A stretch of DNA of 42,096 nucleotides from CAZISM01 sp964541895 (GCA_964541895.1 CAZISM010000041.1:1-42096); one strand, 5' to 3'; counted from the first letter of the stretch, positions 1 through 9,254 are shown. Translations and numbers: made by a program. Notes: generated by a model not told the origin, from the letters alone.

Positions 1-2
1 TC

Positions 3-1139
3 GACAAAAATGACGTCAACGCTATCTGGCGGATGGTGGCTGCCATGAAAAAAGAGGGCATCTATTCCACCATCTCGCCTTTCTGGCCGCACTTTGGCCA
101 CATGGGCGAACCTAAACTGGACGGTTGGGGCCTTCCAGGTTACACCGGCAGCGATGATTTGTGGGGAGTGATCTATTTCAGTGACACGCTGAAAACTGCT
201 TACAAAACCTGGGTAAAATATCTATATACGGAAAAAAATCCTTATACAGGTGTGGCTTTGAAGGATGATCCGGCCGTCGGGGTGATTGCGGTGATGAACG
301 AAGATGGATTGTTCTGGTGGACGGTTTCCATGATGAAAGAAGGCTTTATGCCGGTTGTCCGGCAAAGGTATTATAAATGGGCCGTAGCGAAATACGGATC
401 GGCAGCGGCGGTGAAGGCGGCCTGGCTAAATAGCGCCGAAAGCAAAGATAATTGGACAACGGGGGAACTGGGATTATACCACATCTGGGAAGCCACCCAG
501 CCGCAATCCGGGGGCAGGGCCAAACGTCTGAACGACCAGATTCAGTTCCTGGCGGAAACGCAAAAGAATTTTTACGCGGAAATACATGACTACCACCGCT
601 CGTTGGGATGCAAACAACTGATCTATGCCAACAATTGGAAAACGGCCGATGCCACGCTGCTTTTCGATGCCGAAAGATACACCAACACCCCCTGCGAACT
701 GATGGCCGTTAACCGCTATTATGATCCCGGCCACGTAGGTCCGAATGCCGGCTGGCGCATCGACCCGGGCGATACCTATGTGGGGAAGTCGATGCTTTTT
801 GAACCGCACCAGCTGCCGGTCAATATCAAACAGGTGGCCGGTCACCCGACGATGGTCACCGAGAGCGGTTGGAACCTTCCGCATAAATACCAGGCCGAGG
901 GACCGTTTCTGGTGGCGGCGTTTATGTCATTAACCGGAGTGGATTCCTATTACTGGTTTTCGCCGACCTCCCCGGCTTACGATCCCAATCCCTATTTTGC
1001 CTGGGCCAATCTGCCCGGCGGTCAGCATCCGATGTACCGCTGGACTCTTTCAACTCCGGGACAATTGGCCATGTTTCCGGCCAATGCGCTGATCTTTAGA
1101 AAGGGGCTGGTCAGCGAAGGGCAAACCATGGTGCATTAA
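3..1139 (+). CDS. Clan GH-A glycoside hydrolase, 5'-truncated by window and ended by an in-frame stop
   Basis: The reading frame is open from the left edge of the window, so the true start lies outside. The encoded part looks like a TIM-barrel retaining hydrolase of clan GH-A. An Asn-Glu pair (codon 300-302, context VMNEDG) fits the general acid/base, and a Glu in TESGW (codon 861-863) fits the nucleophile. Aromatic-rich stretches such as SYYWFSP are typical of sugar-binding clefts. I cannot name the GH family; cellulase-like or beta-galactosidase-like are both possible. The frame stops at TAA 1137-1139, but the next codons continue in the same frame into a matching protein, so this is most likely the front of one gene split by a nonsense change or a base-call error. 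It was probably exported, judging from the C-terminal sorting domain of the downstream part. Confidence 0.7.
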   Translation, partial: DKNDVNAIWRMVAAMKKEGIYSTISPFWPHFGHMGEPKLDGWGLPGYTGSDDLWGVIYFSDTLKTAYKTWVKYLYTEKNPYTGVALKDDPAVGVIAVMNEDGLFWWTVSMMKEGFMPVVRQRYYKWAVAKYGSAAAVKAAWLNSAESKDNWTTGELGLYHIWEATQPQSGGRAKRLNDQIQFLAETQKNFYAEIHDYHRSLGCKQLIYANNWKTADATLLFDAERYTNTPCELMAVNRYYDPGHVGPNAGWRIDPGDTYVGKSMLFEPHQLPVNIKQVAGHPTMVTESGWNLPHKYQAEGPFLVAAFMSLTGVDSYYWFSPTSPAYDPNPYFAWANLPGGQHPMYRWTLSTPGQLAMFPANALIFRKGLVSEGQTMVH

Positions 1140-2171
1140 GTGCGGACTCCGGCGTCGATTTTTTCCCGCAAAATGCCGCTGATCAGCGAGGAAAACAGTT
1201 TTGATCCCAACCGCGACAGTTATAGCAATATCAACCCGGCAAAAGAAACACCCGTTTCGCCGCTGGCGCATCTCACCGGCCGAGTTGAGGTCGTTTATGA
1301 TACCGTCGCTGCAGGATCCATGGTTTCACCCGAGATCGTGGGCCGCATCGATTATTTAAATAAGATGATCAAGGCCGGCAACGGTCAGATTGAATGGGAT
1401 TATGAAAACGGGATTTGCATTTTGAATGCCCCCGCGGCTAAAGGCGTCTGTGGTTTTGTAAAAAGCAAACCATCCATCGATCTGAACGAGGTCATTATTC
1501 AGTCCAGCAACGATTATGTGGTCGTCAATGTGGTGGCCATGGACGATAATCCGGTTGGCGAGTCGGCAAAAATTCTGATTCAGGTCGGCACCGTATACCG
1601 GCCTACGGCATGGGCTGAGGCGGCAACGACTTTTACGCTGGATGGAAAATTGGTTTCGGGTTATAAAATCGAAAATACCGGACGGATGCCCTGGCTATGT
1701 GCCGACACTCAGGTAACGGTCAAGATTAAAAACAAGGCGCTGAACCGGGCAACGCTGCTCGACGCCGCCGGGTATGCAAAATCCGACATCAGCGTGGTTA
1801 GCGAAGGCGAATATGTAAAGATTGATTTACCTGCCAATGCCATGCATGTTGTCATGGAAAACACAACCACATCCGTGGAAACAAGTTCGGAAGCCAGTTG
1901 GGAAGACCATCGCCTGTTCGACATTTACCCCAATCCATTCAATGCGGTTACCACAATTGATTATCTAATCGCGCGCCCCGGTTTCGTCTCCATCGATGTG
2001 TACAATGCCATGGGGCAGCGGGTTGACACCCTGATATCGGCAGATAAACCTGCCGGCAGGTATCAGGTTCGATGGGATACCGCCGACAAACCGATTGCCA
2101 GCGGGTCTTATGTCTGCCGGCTCAGGGTTGGCGACTATGAAACGAAGAAACGGATGCTGTTATTGAAATGA
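1140..2171 (+). CDS. C-terminal part of the split GH-A hydrolase, with type IX sorting domain
   Basis: This is the same reading frame as the preceding hydrolase, starting directly after its TAA. The first residues (VRTPASIFSRKMPL) read like the interior of a protein, not a start, and no ribosome-binding site precedes them. The middle is a beta-rich region with no family I can name. The last roughly 85 residues, from about nt 1915, are a sorting domain: a YPNPFN motif, an IDVYNAMGQ-type strand, and a KKRMLLLK end. Such tails direct proteins through the type IX secretion system of FCB-group bacteria to the cell surface. If the stop is real, an internal start such as ATG 1170 could be used, but the product would lack a signal peptide and would be non-functional. 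Confidence 0.7.
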   Translation: MRTPASIFSRKMPLISEENSFDPNRDSYSNINPAKETPVSPLAHLTGRVEVVYDTVAAGSMVSPEIVGRIDYLNKMIKAGNGQIEWDYENGICILNAPAAKGVCGFVKSKPSIDLNEVIIQSSNDYVVVNVVAMDDNPVGESAKILIQVGTVYRPTAWAEAATTFTLDGKLVSGYKIENTGRMPWLCADTQVTVKIKNKALNRATLLDAAGYAKSDISVVSEGEYVKIDLPANAMHVVMENTTTSVETSSEASWEDHRLFDIYPNPFNAVTTIDYLIARPGFVSIDVYNAMGQRVDTLISADKPAGRYQVRWDTADKPIASGSYVCRLRVGDYETKKRMLLLK

Positions 2172-2261
2172 ATTCCGTAATCCCGGTAAAAGAACGAGTC
2201 AGGCGTTTTGTGAAACATCCTTCGGCGGATTAAGAATAGATTGATGTATTAATTGTTAAGG

Positions 2262-2284
2262 GAGTCTGCTTGATGATTAGACTC
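2262..2284 (+). terminator. Weak hairpin before the GH97 gene
   Basis: GAGTCT (2262-2267) pairs with AGACTC (2279-2284) around an 11-nt loop, and TTTATT follows. The stem is only 6 bp, so termination would be weak. It separates the split hydrolase from the GH97 gene. Confidence 0.3.
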
Positions 2285-2324
2285 TTTATTATTGATTTGA
2301 TTAAAATATAAGGAATCTCAAGTT

Positions 2325-4325
2325 GTGAACATTTTAAACCTAGTGGCTTCCAGGTTGTTAGTGATTGCAGTTTTGGGTACTCCCGTACGTGCATTTTGTT
2401 CTATGCCCGAACCGTTACAAGCATGTTCCCCTTCAGGTAAAATAGGTGTCAAGGTTTGGATGGACGGTACCTTAAAATACTGCATTACGTATGAAGGGAA
2501 AACAATCGTTGAACCTTCGGCCATCGACATCCTATTGGAGCACGATTTTTCCCTGTCCCGAAATAACCGGATAACGTCTTCATCGGTTAAAAATATCAAA
2601 GATCAGATCATCTCACCCGTTCCTGAAAAAAGAAAGATCATTCAGGATATCTATACAGAGTTGTCGGTTACATTTCAGCAACCTTTTCAGGTGAAATTCA
2701 GGATATATGATGATGGTGTGGCGTACAGGATTGTAACCCGGTTCAAGAATACAATTACCATACTGAATGAAATAGCCGAATTTAATTTTCCCGGAAGGCC
2801 CTCGGCCTATTTCCCTCAAGTCAGAAAAAAAACCGATGCGGATATTTTCCATACCAGTTTTGAAGAAGAGTACCCGCTAAGACGACTGGACCGTCTTCCG
2901 GAACATGTCATTGGGTATTCGCCGGTATTGGTTGTAAATGAATTCGGCCCAAAAATCGGGTTAACCGAATCGGATCTTTGCGACTACCCCGGGATGTTCC
3001 TGGGGGGGACAGGATCATCAAAACTAAAAGGAATTTGGGCCGGCTACCCCAGAGAAGAACGTGCAACGAATGAAAAGTATTCACAGGTAAAGGTTGTGAG
3101 CAGGGAACCGTATATCGCAAAAACATCAGGCACACGAAGCTACCCCTGGCGGGTCATGATAATCGCCGGTGACGACAGGGAACTGCCGAATAGCGATATG
3201 GTCTATCGGTTGGGAGCTCCATCGAAGATAACCGATACCTCCTGGATTAAGCCGGGAAATTTGACAGACGAATGGATTATTGAAATCAATCTTTTTAATG
3301 TTCCTTTCAAGGCAGGCCTTAATACCGCTTCCTATAAATACTACATCGATTTTGCCAAACGGTTCGGTTTTGGCCGAATCATGATGGATGCAGGATGGAG
3401 TGACCACAACGACCTGTTCAAAGTGAATCCTGATATCAATATGGATACACTGATGAGTTATGCCGCAGAGCAGAAAGTCAAAATCAGTATGTGGACACTG
3501 GCCATGACCCTAGACAAACAATTGGAGCCTGCACTGGAACAGTTCAACACATGGGGCATCGATTTTATAATGACCGATTTCATTGACCGGGATGACCAGA
3601 AGGCGGTTAATTTTTATCACCGTATCGCCCAAGCCTGCGCTGAACATAAAATCATGATTATGTTCCATGGCGCGTTTCCACCCAAAGGCTTTAATCGCAC
3701 GTATCCTAATGCTGTTGGCCGTGAGGGCGTACTGGGTTCCGAATACAATAGATGGAGTAACAGGGTCACACCTGAACACGATGTTATACTGGCTTTTACG
3801 AGGATGCTCTCAGGCGGATTTGATTACGAGCCCGGCCTGTTGAACAATGCCGGCAAAAAAGGCACACGACCGGTCGAAGGAGTGGTAACAAGCCCTGGAA
3901 CTCGTTGCCATCAGCTATCGATGTTTGTGATTTATGACAGCCCCACGCAGATTTTTTCAGGTAATCCATCGGAAGGTTGGCGTGAGCCCGAATTTATGGA
4001 GTTTCTGGGTGGCATCCCCACGACCTGGGATGAGACACTGATCTTAAATGCCAGGGTGGGTGAATATATAGTAACCGCCAGACAGAAAGAAAATGACTGG
4101 TATATTGGGGGCATGGGCGACTGGAGCGAAAGGGATTTAACCATCAATTTTGACTTTCTTGAAAATGGAATTTACGCTGCTACGATCTGCATAGATGGCA
4201 TAAATGCCGACCGATATGCAGCCGATTATATATTTGAACGAAATGTTCCGGTAAAAAAGAATGATGAACTGAAAATCCATCTTGCCCCGGGTGGTGGATT
4301 TGTGATCCGGCTGGACAAACAATGA
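2325..4325 (+). CDS. GH97 family alpha-glycosidase, secreted
   Basis: The 666-residue protein has the layout of GH97 (alpha-galactosidase / alpha-glucosidase): an N-terminal beta-sandwich (about 25-290), a TIM barrel (about 300-570) and a C-terminal beta domain. The segment FIMTDFIDRDDQ places Asp418 where retaining GH97 alpha-galactosidases carry the nucleophile, and GTRCHQLSM near residue 525 is a GH97 signature region. I therefore favour a retaining alpha-galactosidase-type activity over the inverting SusB type. The start is GTG 2325, with AAGGA about 10 nt upstream and a hydrophobic leader ending near residue 23, so it is probably periplasmic or exported. Base use differs from neighbours: 2641-2700 has 22/60 G+C and 2701-2760 has 25/60, against 35/60 at 5581-5640. 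This suggests separate acquisition. Confidence 0.88.
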   Translation: MNILNLVASRLLVIAVLGTPVRAFCSMPEPLQACSPSGKIGVKVWMDGTLKYCITYEGKTIVEPSAIDILLEHDFSLSRNNRITSSSVKNIKDQIISPVPEKRKIIQDIYTELSVTFQQPFQVKFRIYDDGVAYRIVTRFKNTITILNEIAEFNFPGRPSAYFPQVRKKTDADIFHTSFEEEYPLRRLDRLPEHVIGYSPVLVVNEFGPKIGLTESDLCDYPGMFLGGTGSSKLKGIWAGYPREERATNEKYSQVKVVSREPYIAKTSGTRSYPWRVMIIAGDDRELPNSDMVYRLGAPSKITDTSWIKPGNLTDEWIIEINLFNVPFKAGLNTASYKYYIDFAKRFGFGRIMMDAGWSDHNDLFKVNPDINMDTLMSYAAEQKVKISMWTLAMTLDKQLEPALEQFNTWGIDFIMTDFIDRDDQKAVNFYHRIAQACAEHKIMIMFHGAFPPKGFNRTYPNAVGREGVLGSEYNRWSNRVTPEHDVILAFTRMLSGGFDYEPGLLNNAGKKGTRPVEGVVTSPGTRCHQLSMFVIYDSPTQIFSGNPSEGWREPEFMEFLGGIPTTWDETLILNARVGEYIVTARQKENDWYIGGMGDWSERDLTINFDFLENGIYAATICIDGINADRYAADYIFERNVPVKKNDELKIHLAPGGGFVIRLDKQ

Positions 4326-4494
4326 CACCTGGCCTGGCGATGTGCTTGTATGGATCCAAGATAATCTGGAAGGCAAAAAACCTATGAGAATTGAAAAGAA
4401 TCCAGGCGAGTGGGGCGCTCAAGCCAAGCTGCCATTAAAAACGAGCTCCATCCGTCACAAAGGTCAATACTATCTGAAGAGGAGATTATCATGA
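4306..4494 (+). pseudogene. Possible C-terminal remnant of a lost gene upstream of the transporter
   Basis: A frame different from both neighbours is open from 4306 to a TGA at 4492-4494. It encodes protein-like sequence (for example GDVLVWIQDN, then KLPLKTSSIRHKGQYYL). Its TGA overlaps the transporter ATG as ATGA, the usual arrangement of translationally coupled genes. No convincing start or ribosome-binding site exists for it here, because the AT-rich GH97 gene occupies the place where its 5' part would be. I read it as the tail of an older operon gene displaced by GH97. It could also be a chance open frame of about 60 codons; the family is not recognised. Confidence 0.35.
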
Positions 4495-5756
4495 ATGAAC
4501 AGACACGCCTGCCGCTAAAGGAAAAAATGGCCTATGGGTTCGGCGATCTCGCGTCTGTGCTCTACTGGCAGACCTTTATGCTGTATTTCACCTACTTTTA
4601 CACCGACGTGTTCCTGATCCCGGCCGGCGTGGCCGCCACACTGTTCCTGGTCAGCCGCATCTGGGACGGAATCAACGACCCGATAGTGGGTATGATCGCG
4701 GACCGGACCCACACGCGCTGGGGCCATTTTCGTCCCTATCTGTTGTGGATGTGCGTGCCTTTTGCCATTGCCGGCGTGCTTGTTTTTACCGTACCGGCTT
4801 TCGGCGCTTCCGGCAAAATTGTTTATGCCTATGTTACTTTTAACCTGATGATGATGCTCTACACCGCGATCAACATTCCCTATACCGCGCTGCTGGGCGT
4901 CATTTCGCCGGACTCGAACGAGCGTACCACGGTGTCGTCGGTCAAATTTCTCTTTGCTTTTTCCGCCGGCATCATCGTTTCCGCCACCTTGTTGCCCATG
5001 GTCAAGATGCTGGGAGGGAGCAACGAGGCAGCCGGATGGCAGCGTTCCTTCATGGTCTATGGCGTTGCCGCGATTCTTTTTTTCTTCATTGCTTTTCGGG
5101 GTACGCGCGAACGCGTGCAGCCGCCGGTGTCGCAAAAATCCTCGATCAAGCAGGATGTGCTGGAGCTGGTCACCAACCGGCCTTGGGTGACGTTGCTGGC
5201 GGTCACCATCACTTTTATACTTTTTGTTGCGGTGCGCAGCAGCGTGACGGTGCACTATTTCAAATACTTTGTCGGCCCCCGCGAACTCTCACTGCCCTTT
5301 CTCGCCAGAGGCACGTATGATTTTGCCGCCCTGACGTCGGCNNNNNNNNNNNNNNNNNNNNNNNNNNNNNNNNNNNNNNNNNNNNNNNNNNNNNNNNNNN
5401 NNNNNNNNNNNNNNNNNNNNNNNNNNNNNNNNNNNNNNNNNGATTACGGCGAGTGGAAGCGCGGCCGGCGGACCACCGGACTGGTCTTTTCGGCTTCGAC
5501 CATGTCGCAAAAAATCGGCTGGGCCTTTGGCGCTTTTGTGGCGCTGACGCTGATGTCGCAGGTGGGCTTTGCTCCCAACCAGGCGCAGACGGCAGAAAGC
5601 ACCTCTGGATTGGTGCTGCTATTCAGTCTCATCCCGGCTGCCTTTGGCGTGCTGGCTCTCATCATCATGTTTTTTTATCCGTTGAACGACCGCCAGGTCG
5701 AAGAGATCGTCAACGATCTACAGCAACGGCGTGCGGCCTCCGGTGAACGTAACTGA
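4491..5756 (+). CDS. GPH-family (MFS) cation:sugar symporter, interrupted by an assembly gap
   Basis: This is an inner-membrane sugar importer of the glycoside-pentoside-hexuronide:cation symporter family. The N-terminus (EKMAYGFGDLAS), the RIWDGINDPIVGMIADRT loop after the second helix, and the DYGEWKRGRRTTGL segment after the gap are family hallmarks. I chose ATG 4491 because GAGGAG lies 7-10 nt upstream; the frame is open further upstream, but that part is not family-like. A run of 100 N (5342-5441) replaces the middle of the protein. The sequenced parts total about 387 residues against the usual 450-480, so the real missing piece is probably 60-90 residues and the unchanged frame across the gap is coincidental. 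It sits just before GH130 and GH94 genes, consistent with import of the oligosaccharides they cleave. Confidence 0.9.
   Translation: MNEQTRLPLKEKMAYGFGDLASVLYWQTFMLYFTYFYTDVFLIPAGVAATLFLVSRIWDGINDPIVGMIADRTHTRWGHFRPYLLWMCVPFAIAGVLVFTVPAFGASGKIVYAYVTFNLMMMLYTAINIPYTALLGVISPDSNERTTVSSVKFLFAFSAGIIVSATLLPMVKMLGGSNEAAGWQRSFMVYGVAAILFFFIAFRGTRERVQPPVSQKSSIKQDVLELVTNRPWVTLLAVTITFILFVAVRSSVTVHYFKYFVGPRELSLPFLARGTYDFAALTSXXXXXXXXXXXXXXXXXXXXXXXXXXXXXXXXXXDYGEWKRGRRTTGLVFSASTMSQKIGWAFGAFVALTLMSQVGFAPNQAQTAESTSGLVLLFSLIPAAFGVLALIIMFFYPLNDRQVEEIVNDLQQRRAASGERN
5342..5441. other. Assembly gap (100 N), apparently genuine
   Basis: The 100 N characters stand for unsequenced bases inside the transporter gene. 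Unlike the other two gaps in this window, the flanks share no duplicated sequence, so bases really are missing. The length of 100 is a placeholder. Confidence 0.9.
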
Positions 5757-5765
5757 GGAGCCTTT

Positions 5766-6758
5766 ATGAAACAGACCATAACCGGAAAATCCTTGCCCAA
5801 TATCCCCTGGCAGGAAAAGCCTGAAGGATGCAACGATGTGGTATGGCGCTACAGTCAAAATCCCATTCTCGACTGGAATCCAATCCCCAGGGCAGCGCGG
5901 ATTTTCAACAGTGCTGTGGCGCCTTTTCAGAGCGGGTTTGCCGGCGTGTTCCGCGCCGATCAACGCAACGGCCGCGCCACGCTTTTTTCCGGCAAGAGTC
6001 AAGACGCTTTGAAATGGGATATCGGTCCGGACCCGATCCATTGGGTGGACGAAACCGGCGCTCCTCAGCCTACCAGCTATGCCTATGATCCGCGTCTGGT
6101 GCAGATTAACGACACCTATTACATCGTCTGGTGTGACGATATGCATGGCGCCTCCATTGGCCTGGGCTGCACCACTGATTTCAAGACGTTTATCCGCATG
6201 CCCAATCCGCTGATGCCGTTCAACCGCAACGGCGTCCTTTTTCCACGCAAGATCAATGGCAAATATCTTTTGTTGAGCCGGCCCAGCGACAGCGGTCATA
6301 CACCGTTCGGCGACATTTTTCTCAGTGAAAGCCCTGACCTCATCCACTGGGGCCGGCATCGTTATGTGATGGGCAAAGGCGGACAGGGGTGGTGGCAGAG
6401 CACCAAGATCGGCGCCGGCCCGGTGCCGATCGAAACTCGTGAGGGTTGGCTGCTGTTCTATCACGGCGTGTCCGGCACCTGCAACGGCTTTGTCTATAGC
6501 TTTGGCGCTGCGATACTGGACCTGGACCAGCCCCATCAGGTGCTTTATCGCACCCGCGAATATCTGTTGACGCCGGAAAAATCCTACGAGACCACCGGAT
6601 TTGTGTCCAACGTGGCGTTTCCCTGCGCTACTCTTTGCGATGCCGCCACGGGCCGGATCGCCATCTATTACGGCGCTGCCGATACCTATACGGCGCTGGC
6701 TTTTGCTCAGGTGGATGAATTGCTGGATTACATCAAAACCAACTCGGAGATTTTCTAA
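5766..6758 (+). CDS. GH130 beta-mannoside phosphorylase / mannosidase
   Basis: The 330-residue protein matches the five-bladed beta-propeller family GH130, whose members phosphorolyse or hydrolyse beta-mannosides such as mannosyl-glucose and beta-1,4- or beta-1,2-manno-oligosaccharides. Visible family features are YDPRL with Asp108 as the likely general acid, RPSDSGHTPFGDIFLSESPDL around residues 177-197, and GAGPVPIETREGWL around 218-231, followed by a His-containing strand (FYHGV). There is no signal peptide, so it should act in the cytoplasm on imported sugars. AGGAG (about 5755-5759) overlaps the transporter stop and serves this ATG, so the two genes are tightly coupled. Phosphorolysis versus hydrolysis cannot be settled from motifs alone. 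The GH94 neighbour favours a phosphorylase role. Confidence 0.9.
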   Translation: MKQTITGKSLPNIPWQEKPEGCNDVVWRYSQNPILDWNPIPRAARIFNSAVAPFQSGFAGVFRADQRNGRATLFSGKSQDALKWDIGPDPIHWVDETGAPQPTSYAYDPRLVQINDTYYIVWCDDMHGASIGLGCTTDFKTFIRMPNPLMPFNRNGVLFPRKINGKYLLLSRPSDSGHTPFGDIFLSESPDLIHWGRHRYVMGKGGQGWWQSTKIGAGPVPIETREGWLLFYHGVSGTCNGFVYSFGAAILDLDQPHQVLYRTREYLLTPEKSYETTGFVSNVAFPCATLCDAATGRIAIYYGAADTYTALAFAQVDELLDYIKTNSEIF

Positions 6759-6776
6759 CAACGCGGAGTCGGAACC

Positions 6777-9176
6777 ATGCCATTCGGATATTTTGATGAC
6801 ATCAACAAAGAGTATGTGATTACCCGGCCAGATACGCCGAAATCGTGGAGTAATTATCTCGGCTCCAGAGAGTTTGGCTCTGTCATCACCAACAATGCCG
6901 GCGGCTATGCCTTTTACAAATCCGCCGGTATGGGCCGTTTTGTTCGCATGCGTTTCAATGCTGTGCCCATGGACCAACCGGGCCGGTATATCTATCTCCA
7001 TGACCAAGAGTGCAAAGATTTCTGGTCTTGCTCATGGCAGCCGGTGGGCAAATTGATGGAAAAATATAAATCGATCTGCCGGCACGGGACGGCTTATACC
7101 CGCATCACTTCAGAGTATGACGCCATTGAAAGCGACACCACCTACTTTGTTCCGCTGGATTGTACCCATGAAGTTTGGCGCTGTCGAATCACTAACCAGG
7201 GACGCCGCTCCAGACGGCTGCGCGGATTCACCTACGTCGAATATGTCGGCAGTTGGAACGCCATGGATGATCTGCTCAATCTGCAATACACTCAGTACAC
7301 CAGCCAGATGTCGGTGATCGACGGTATCATCGATCACGGCACAAACATCAATATTCCCGCCATGCCCGACCAATTTGAAGAAAAGGACCAGGGACGACAC
7401 ACCTATTTGGCCCTGGTGGGCGCGTCCGTTAGCGGCTATGACACCGATCGCGAGACCTTTTTAGGCCCATACCGAACCTATGCTAATCCAATCGTCGTAG
7501 AGAACGGTCAATGCACTGGCTCTCTGGCCTGGGGCGACAATCCCTGCGGATGTCTGCAATTCGATCTTGAATTGGCGCCGGGCGAAACTCGCGAATTGAT
7601 CATTCTGCTGGGCATCGGCCGGGCTGAAGCAGAGGGCCGTAGCGTGCAACAGGAATACAGTCGACCGGGCCACGCAGAGAATCAATTGAGCCGGTTGATC
7701 GATTACTGGCACAGCCGTCTGCGAGGCCTGGAAGTGAAAACGCCGGATCCGGTCTTTGACAGCATGGCCAACATGTGGAGCCTGTATAATTGCATGATCA
7801 CCTTTGCCTGGAGCCGCGCCGCCAGCCTGATCTATACCGCCAGTGAACGCGACGGCTTTGGCTACCGCGATACGGTGCAGGATTTCATCGGTCCTGTGCA
7901 CGCCATTCCGGACGATGTAAAAGAACGTCTGGAACTGATGCTAACCGGTCAAATGTCCGACGGCAGCGCCATGCCGGTAGTTCGGCCGTTGTCGCACCAA
8001 CCTGGCCGTATGCCTCCGACGAACAAAGAAGAGATTCGCTCCGATGACGCCTTGTGGCTTTTCAACGCCGTGCCGGCCTATGTAAAAGAGACCGGGGACC
8101 TCGATTTTTTTGATAAGGTGCTGCCATTTGCCGACCATGGAAAAGATACCGTGCTCGGTCATTTGCGCAGAGCCATCGAGTTCAGCGTGACCCATTCGGG
8201 ATCGCATGGATTGCCTTGTGGTTTGCGCGCCGACTGGAATGACTGTCTTCGCTTCGGCTACGAAGGCGAATCCGCGTTTGTAGCCATGCAATTGCGCTTG
8301 TCCTTGAACGTTTATATCGAGATATGCGAAATGCTCGGCCACGGGGAGCAAACTAATTGGGCGCTTGCGATTTTGCGAAAACTGGATGACGCCCTTCAGC
8401 AACACGCCTGGGATGGCGAGTGGTTCCTGCGCGGTTTCCGTTTCGACGGTGCGAAATTCGGCAGCCATGAATGCGACGAGGGCAAAATCTATCTCAATCC
8501 CCAGGCCTGGGCCGTGATCTCGGGCGCCGCTTCACCGGCGCAGGCGGAAACGGCTATGGAGCAGGTACGCCAAACGTTGGCCACCGAGTACGGCATCATG
8601 CTGTGCGCTCCACCATATACAGCGGGCGATTATACGATTGTCCGCGCGCAACTGATGAATCCGGGCAGCAAGGAAAACGGCGGCATTTTCATCCATACCC
8701 AGGGCTGGGCTGTGATGGCCGAAGCCATGCTAAGCCACGGAAACCGTGCCTTTGACTATTTAAAAGCCTATCTGCCGGGATATTCCAACGATCGCGCCGA
8801 GCTGCACGAGATCGAGCCCTATGTGGTTTGTCAGAGCACGCACAGCCGATTCAGCCCGCGCTTCGGCGCATCAAGGATACCCTGGTTGAGCGGCTCGGCC
8901 ACCTGGACCTATCATGCTATGACGCAATATATTCTCGGCGTCCGGCCGGAATATCACGGCATTACCATTGATCCGTGCATTCCTTCTTCATGGGGTGGAT
9001 TCACCGTGCAGCGCAACTTCCGTGGCCGGCGACTTTTTATCACCGTCGAGAACCCGCATAAGAAGGAGAGGGGCGTGGCTCAAGTGATGTTGAACGGAAA
9101 AATCCTGGCGAGCGCGTTCATCGCCGAGGAGTTGCTGCGCCCGGAAAATGATATTCAGGTGATCATGGGATCATAG
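6777..9176 (+). CDS. GH94 family glycoside phosphorylase (cellobiose-phosphorylase-like)
   Basis: This 799-residue protein has the full length of cellobiose phosphorylases. It has an N-terminal beta-sandwich (about 1-280), a helical linker and an (alpha/alpha)6 barrel (about 320-720), and a C-terminal beta-layer. Asp489 in RADWNDCL is the expected general acid. TQGWAVMAEAML and the segment HAMTQYILGVRPEYHG are characteristic of the barrel and its exit. Family enzymes convert a beta-linked glucoside plus phosphate into alpha-glucose-1-phosphate and a shortened sugar. No signal peptide is present, so it is cytoplasmic. The gene starts 18 bp after GH130 with GGAG about 8 nt upstream, clearly in the same operon. 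The exact acceptor (cellobiose, cellodextrin, laminaribiose or another) is open. Confidence 0.92.
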   Translation: MPFGYFDDINKEYVITRPDTPKSWSNYLGSREFGSVITNNAGGYAFYKSAGMGRFVRMRFNAVPMDQPGRYIYLHDQECKDFWSCSWQPVGKLMEKYKSICRHGTAYTRITSEYDAIESDTTYFVPLDCTHEVWRCRITNQGRRSRRLRGFTYVEYVGSWNAMDDLLNLQYTQYTSQMSVIDGIIDHGTNINIPAMPDQFEEKDQGRHTYLALVGASVSGYDTDRETFLGPYRTYANPIVVENGQCTGSLAWGDNPCGCLQFDLELAPGETRELIILLGIGRAEAEGRSVQQEYSRPGHAENQLSRLIDYWHSRLRGLEVKTPDPVFDSMANMWSLYNCMITFAWSRAASLIYTASERDGFGYRDTVQDFIGPVHAIPDDVKERLELMLTGQMSDGSAMPVVRPLSHQPGRMPPTNKEEIRSDDALWLFNAVPAYVKETGDLDFFDKVLPFADHGKDTVLGHLRRAIEFSVTHSGSHGLPCGLRADWNDCLRFGYEGESAFVAMQLRLSLNVYIEICEMLGHGEQTNWALAILRKLDDALQQHAWDGEWFLRGFRFDGAKFGSHECDEGKIYLNPQAWAVISGAASPAQAETAMEQVRQTLATEYGIMLCAPPYTAGDYTIVRAQLMNPGSKENGGIFIHTQGWAVMAEAMLSHGNRAFDYLKAYLPGYSNDRAELHEIEPYVVCQSTHSRFSPRFGASRIPWLSGSATWTYHAMTQYILGVRPEYHGITIDPCIPSSWGGFTVQRNFRGRRLFITVENPHKKERGVAQVMLNGKILASAFIAEELLRPENDIQVIMGS

Positions 9177-9233
9177 TGTGTAATGGGTGACGCGTATTTG
9201 AAACGGTGTGGAGCGTTTCGTGCGCTGTCCGCA

Positions 9234-9254
9234 GCCGAAGCGAGACGCTTCGGC
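9234..9254 (+). repeat. Perfect 8-bp inverted repeat after GH94
   Basis: GCCGAAGC (9234-9241) and GCTTCGGC (9247-9254) form a perfect stem around a 5-nt loop, 57 nt after the GH94 stop. No T-run follows, so it may be an mRNA 3'-end stabiliser or a rho-dependent site, not an intrinsic terminator. Confidence 0.45.

Noticed and set aside
5718..7007. A 429-codon minus-strand frame across GH130 and the start of GH94
   Set aside because: It is a shadow of two well-supported plus-strand genes and spans their junction; no ribosome-binding site or family match was seen.
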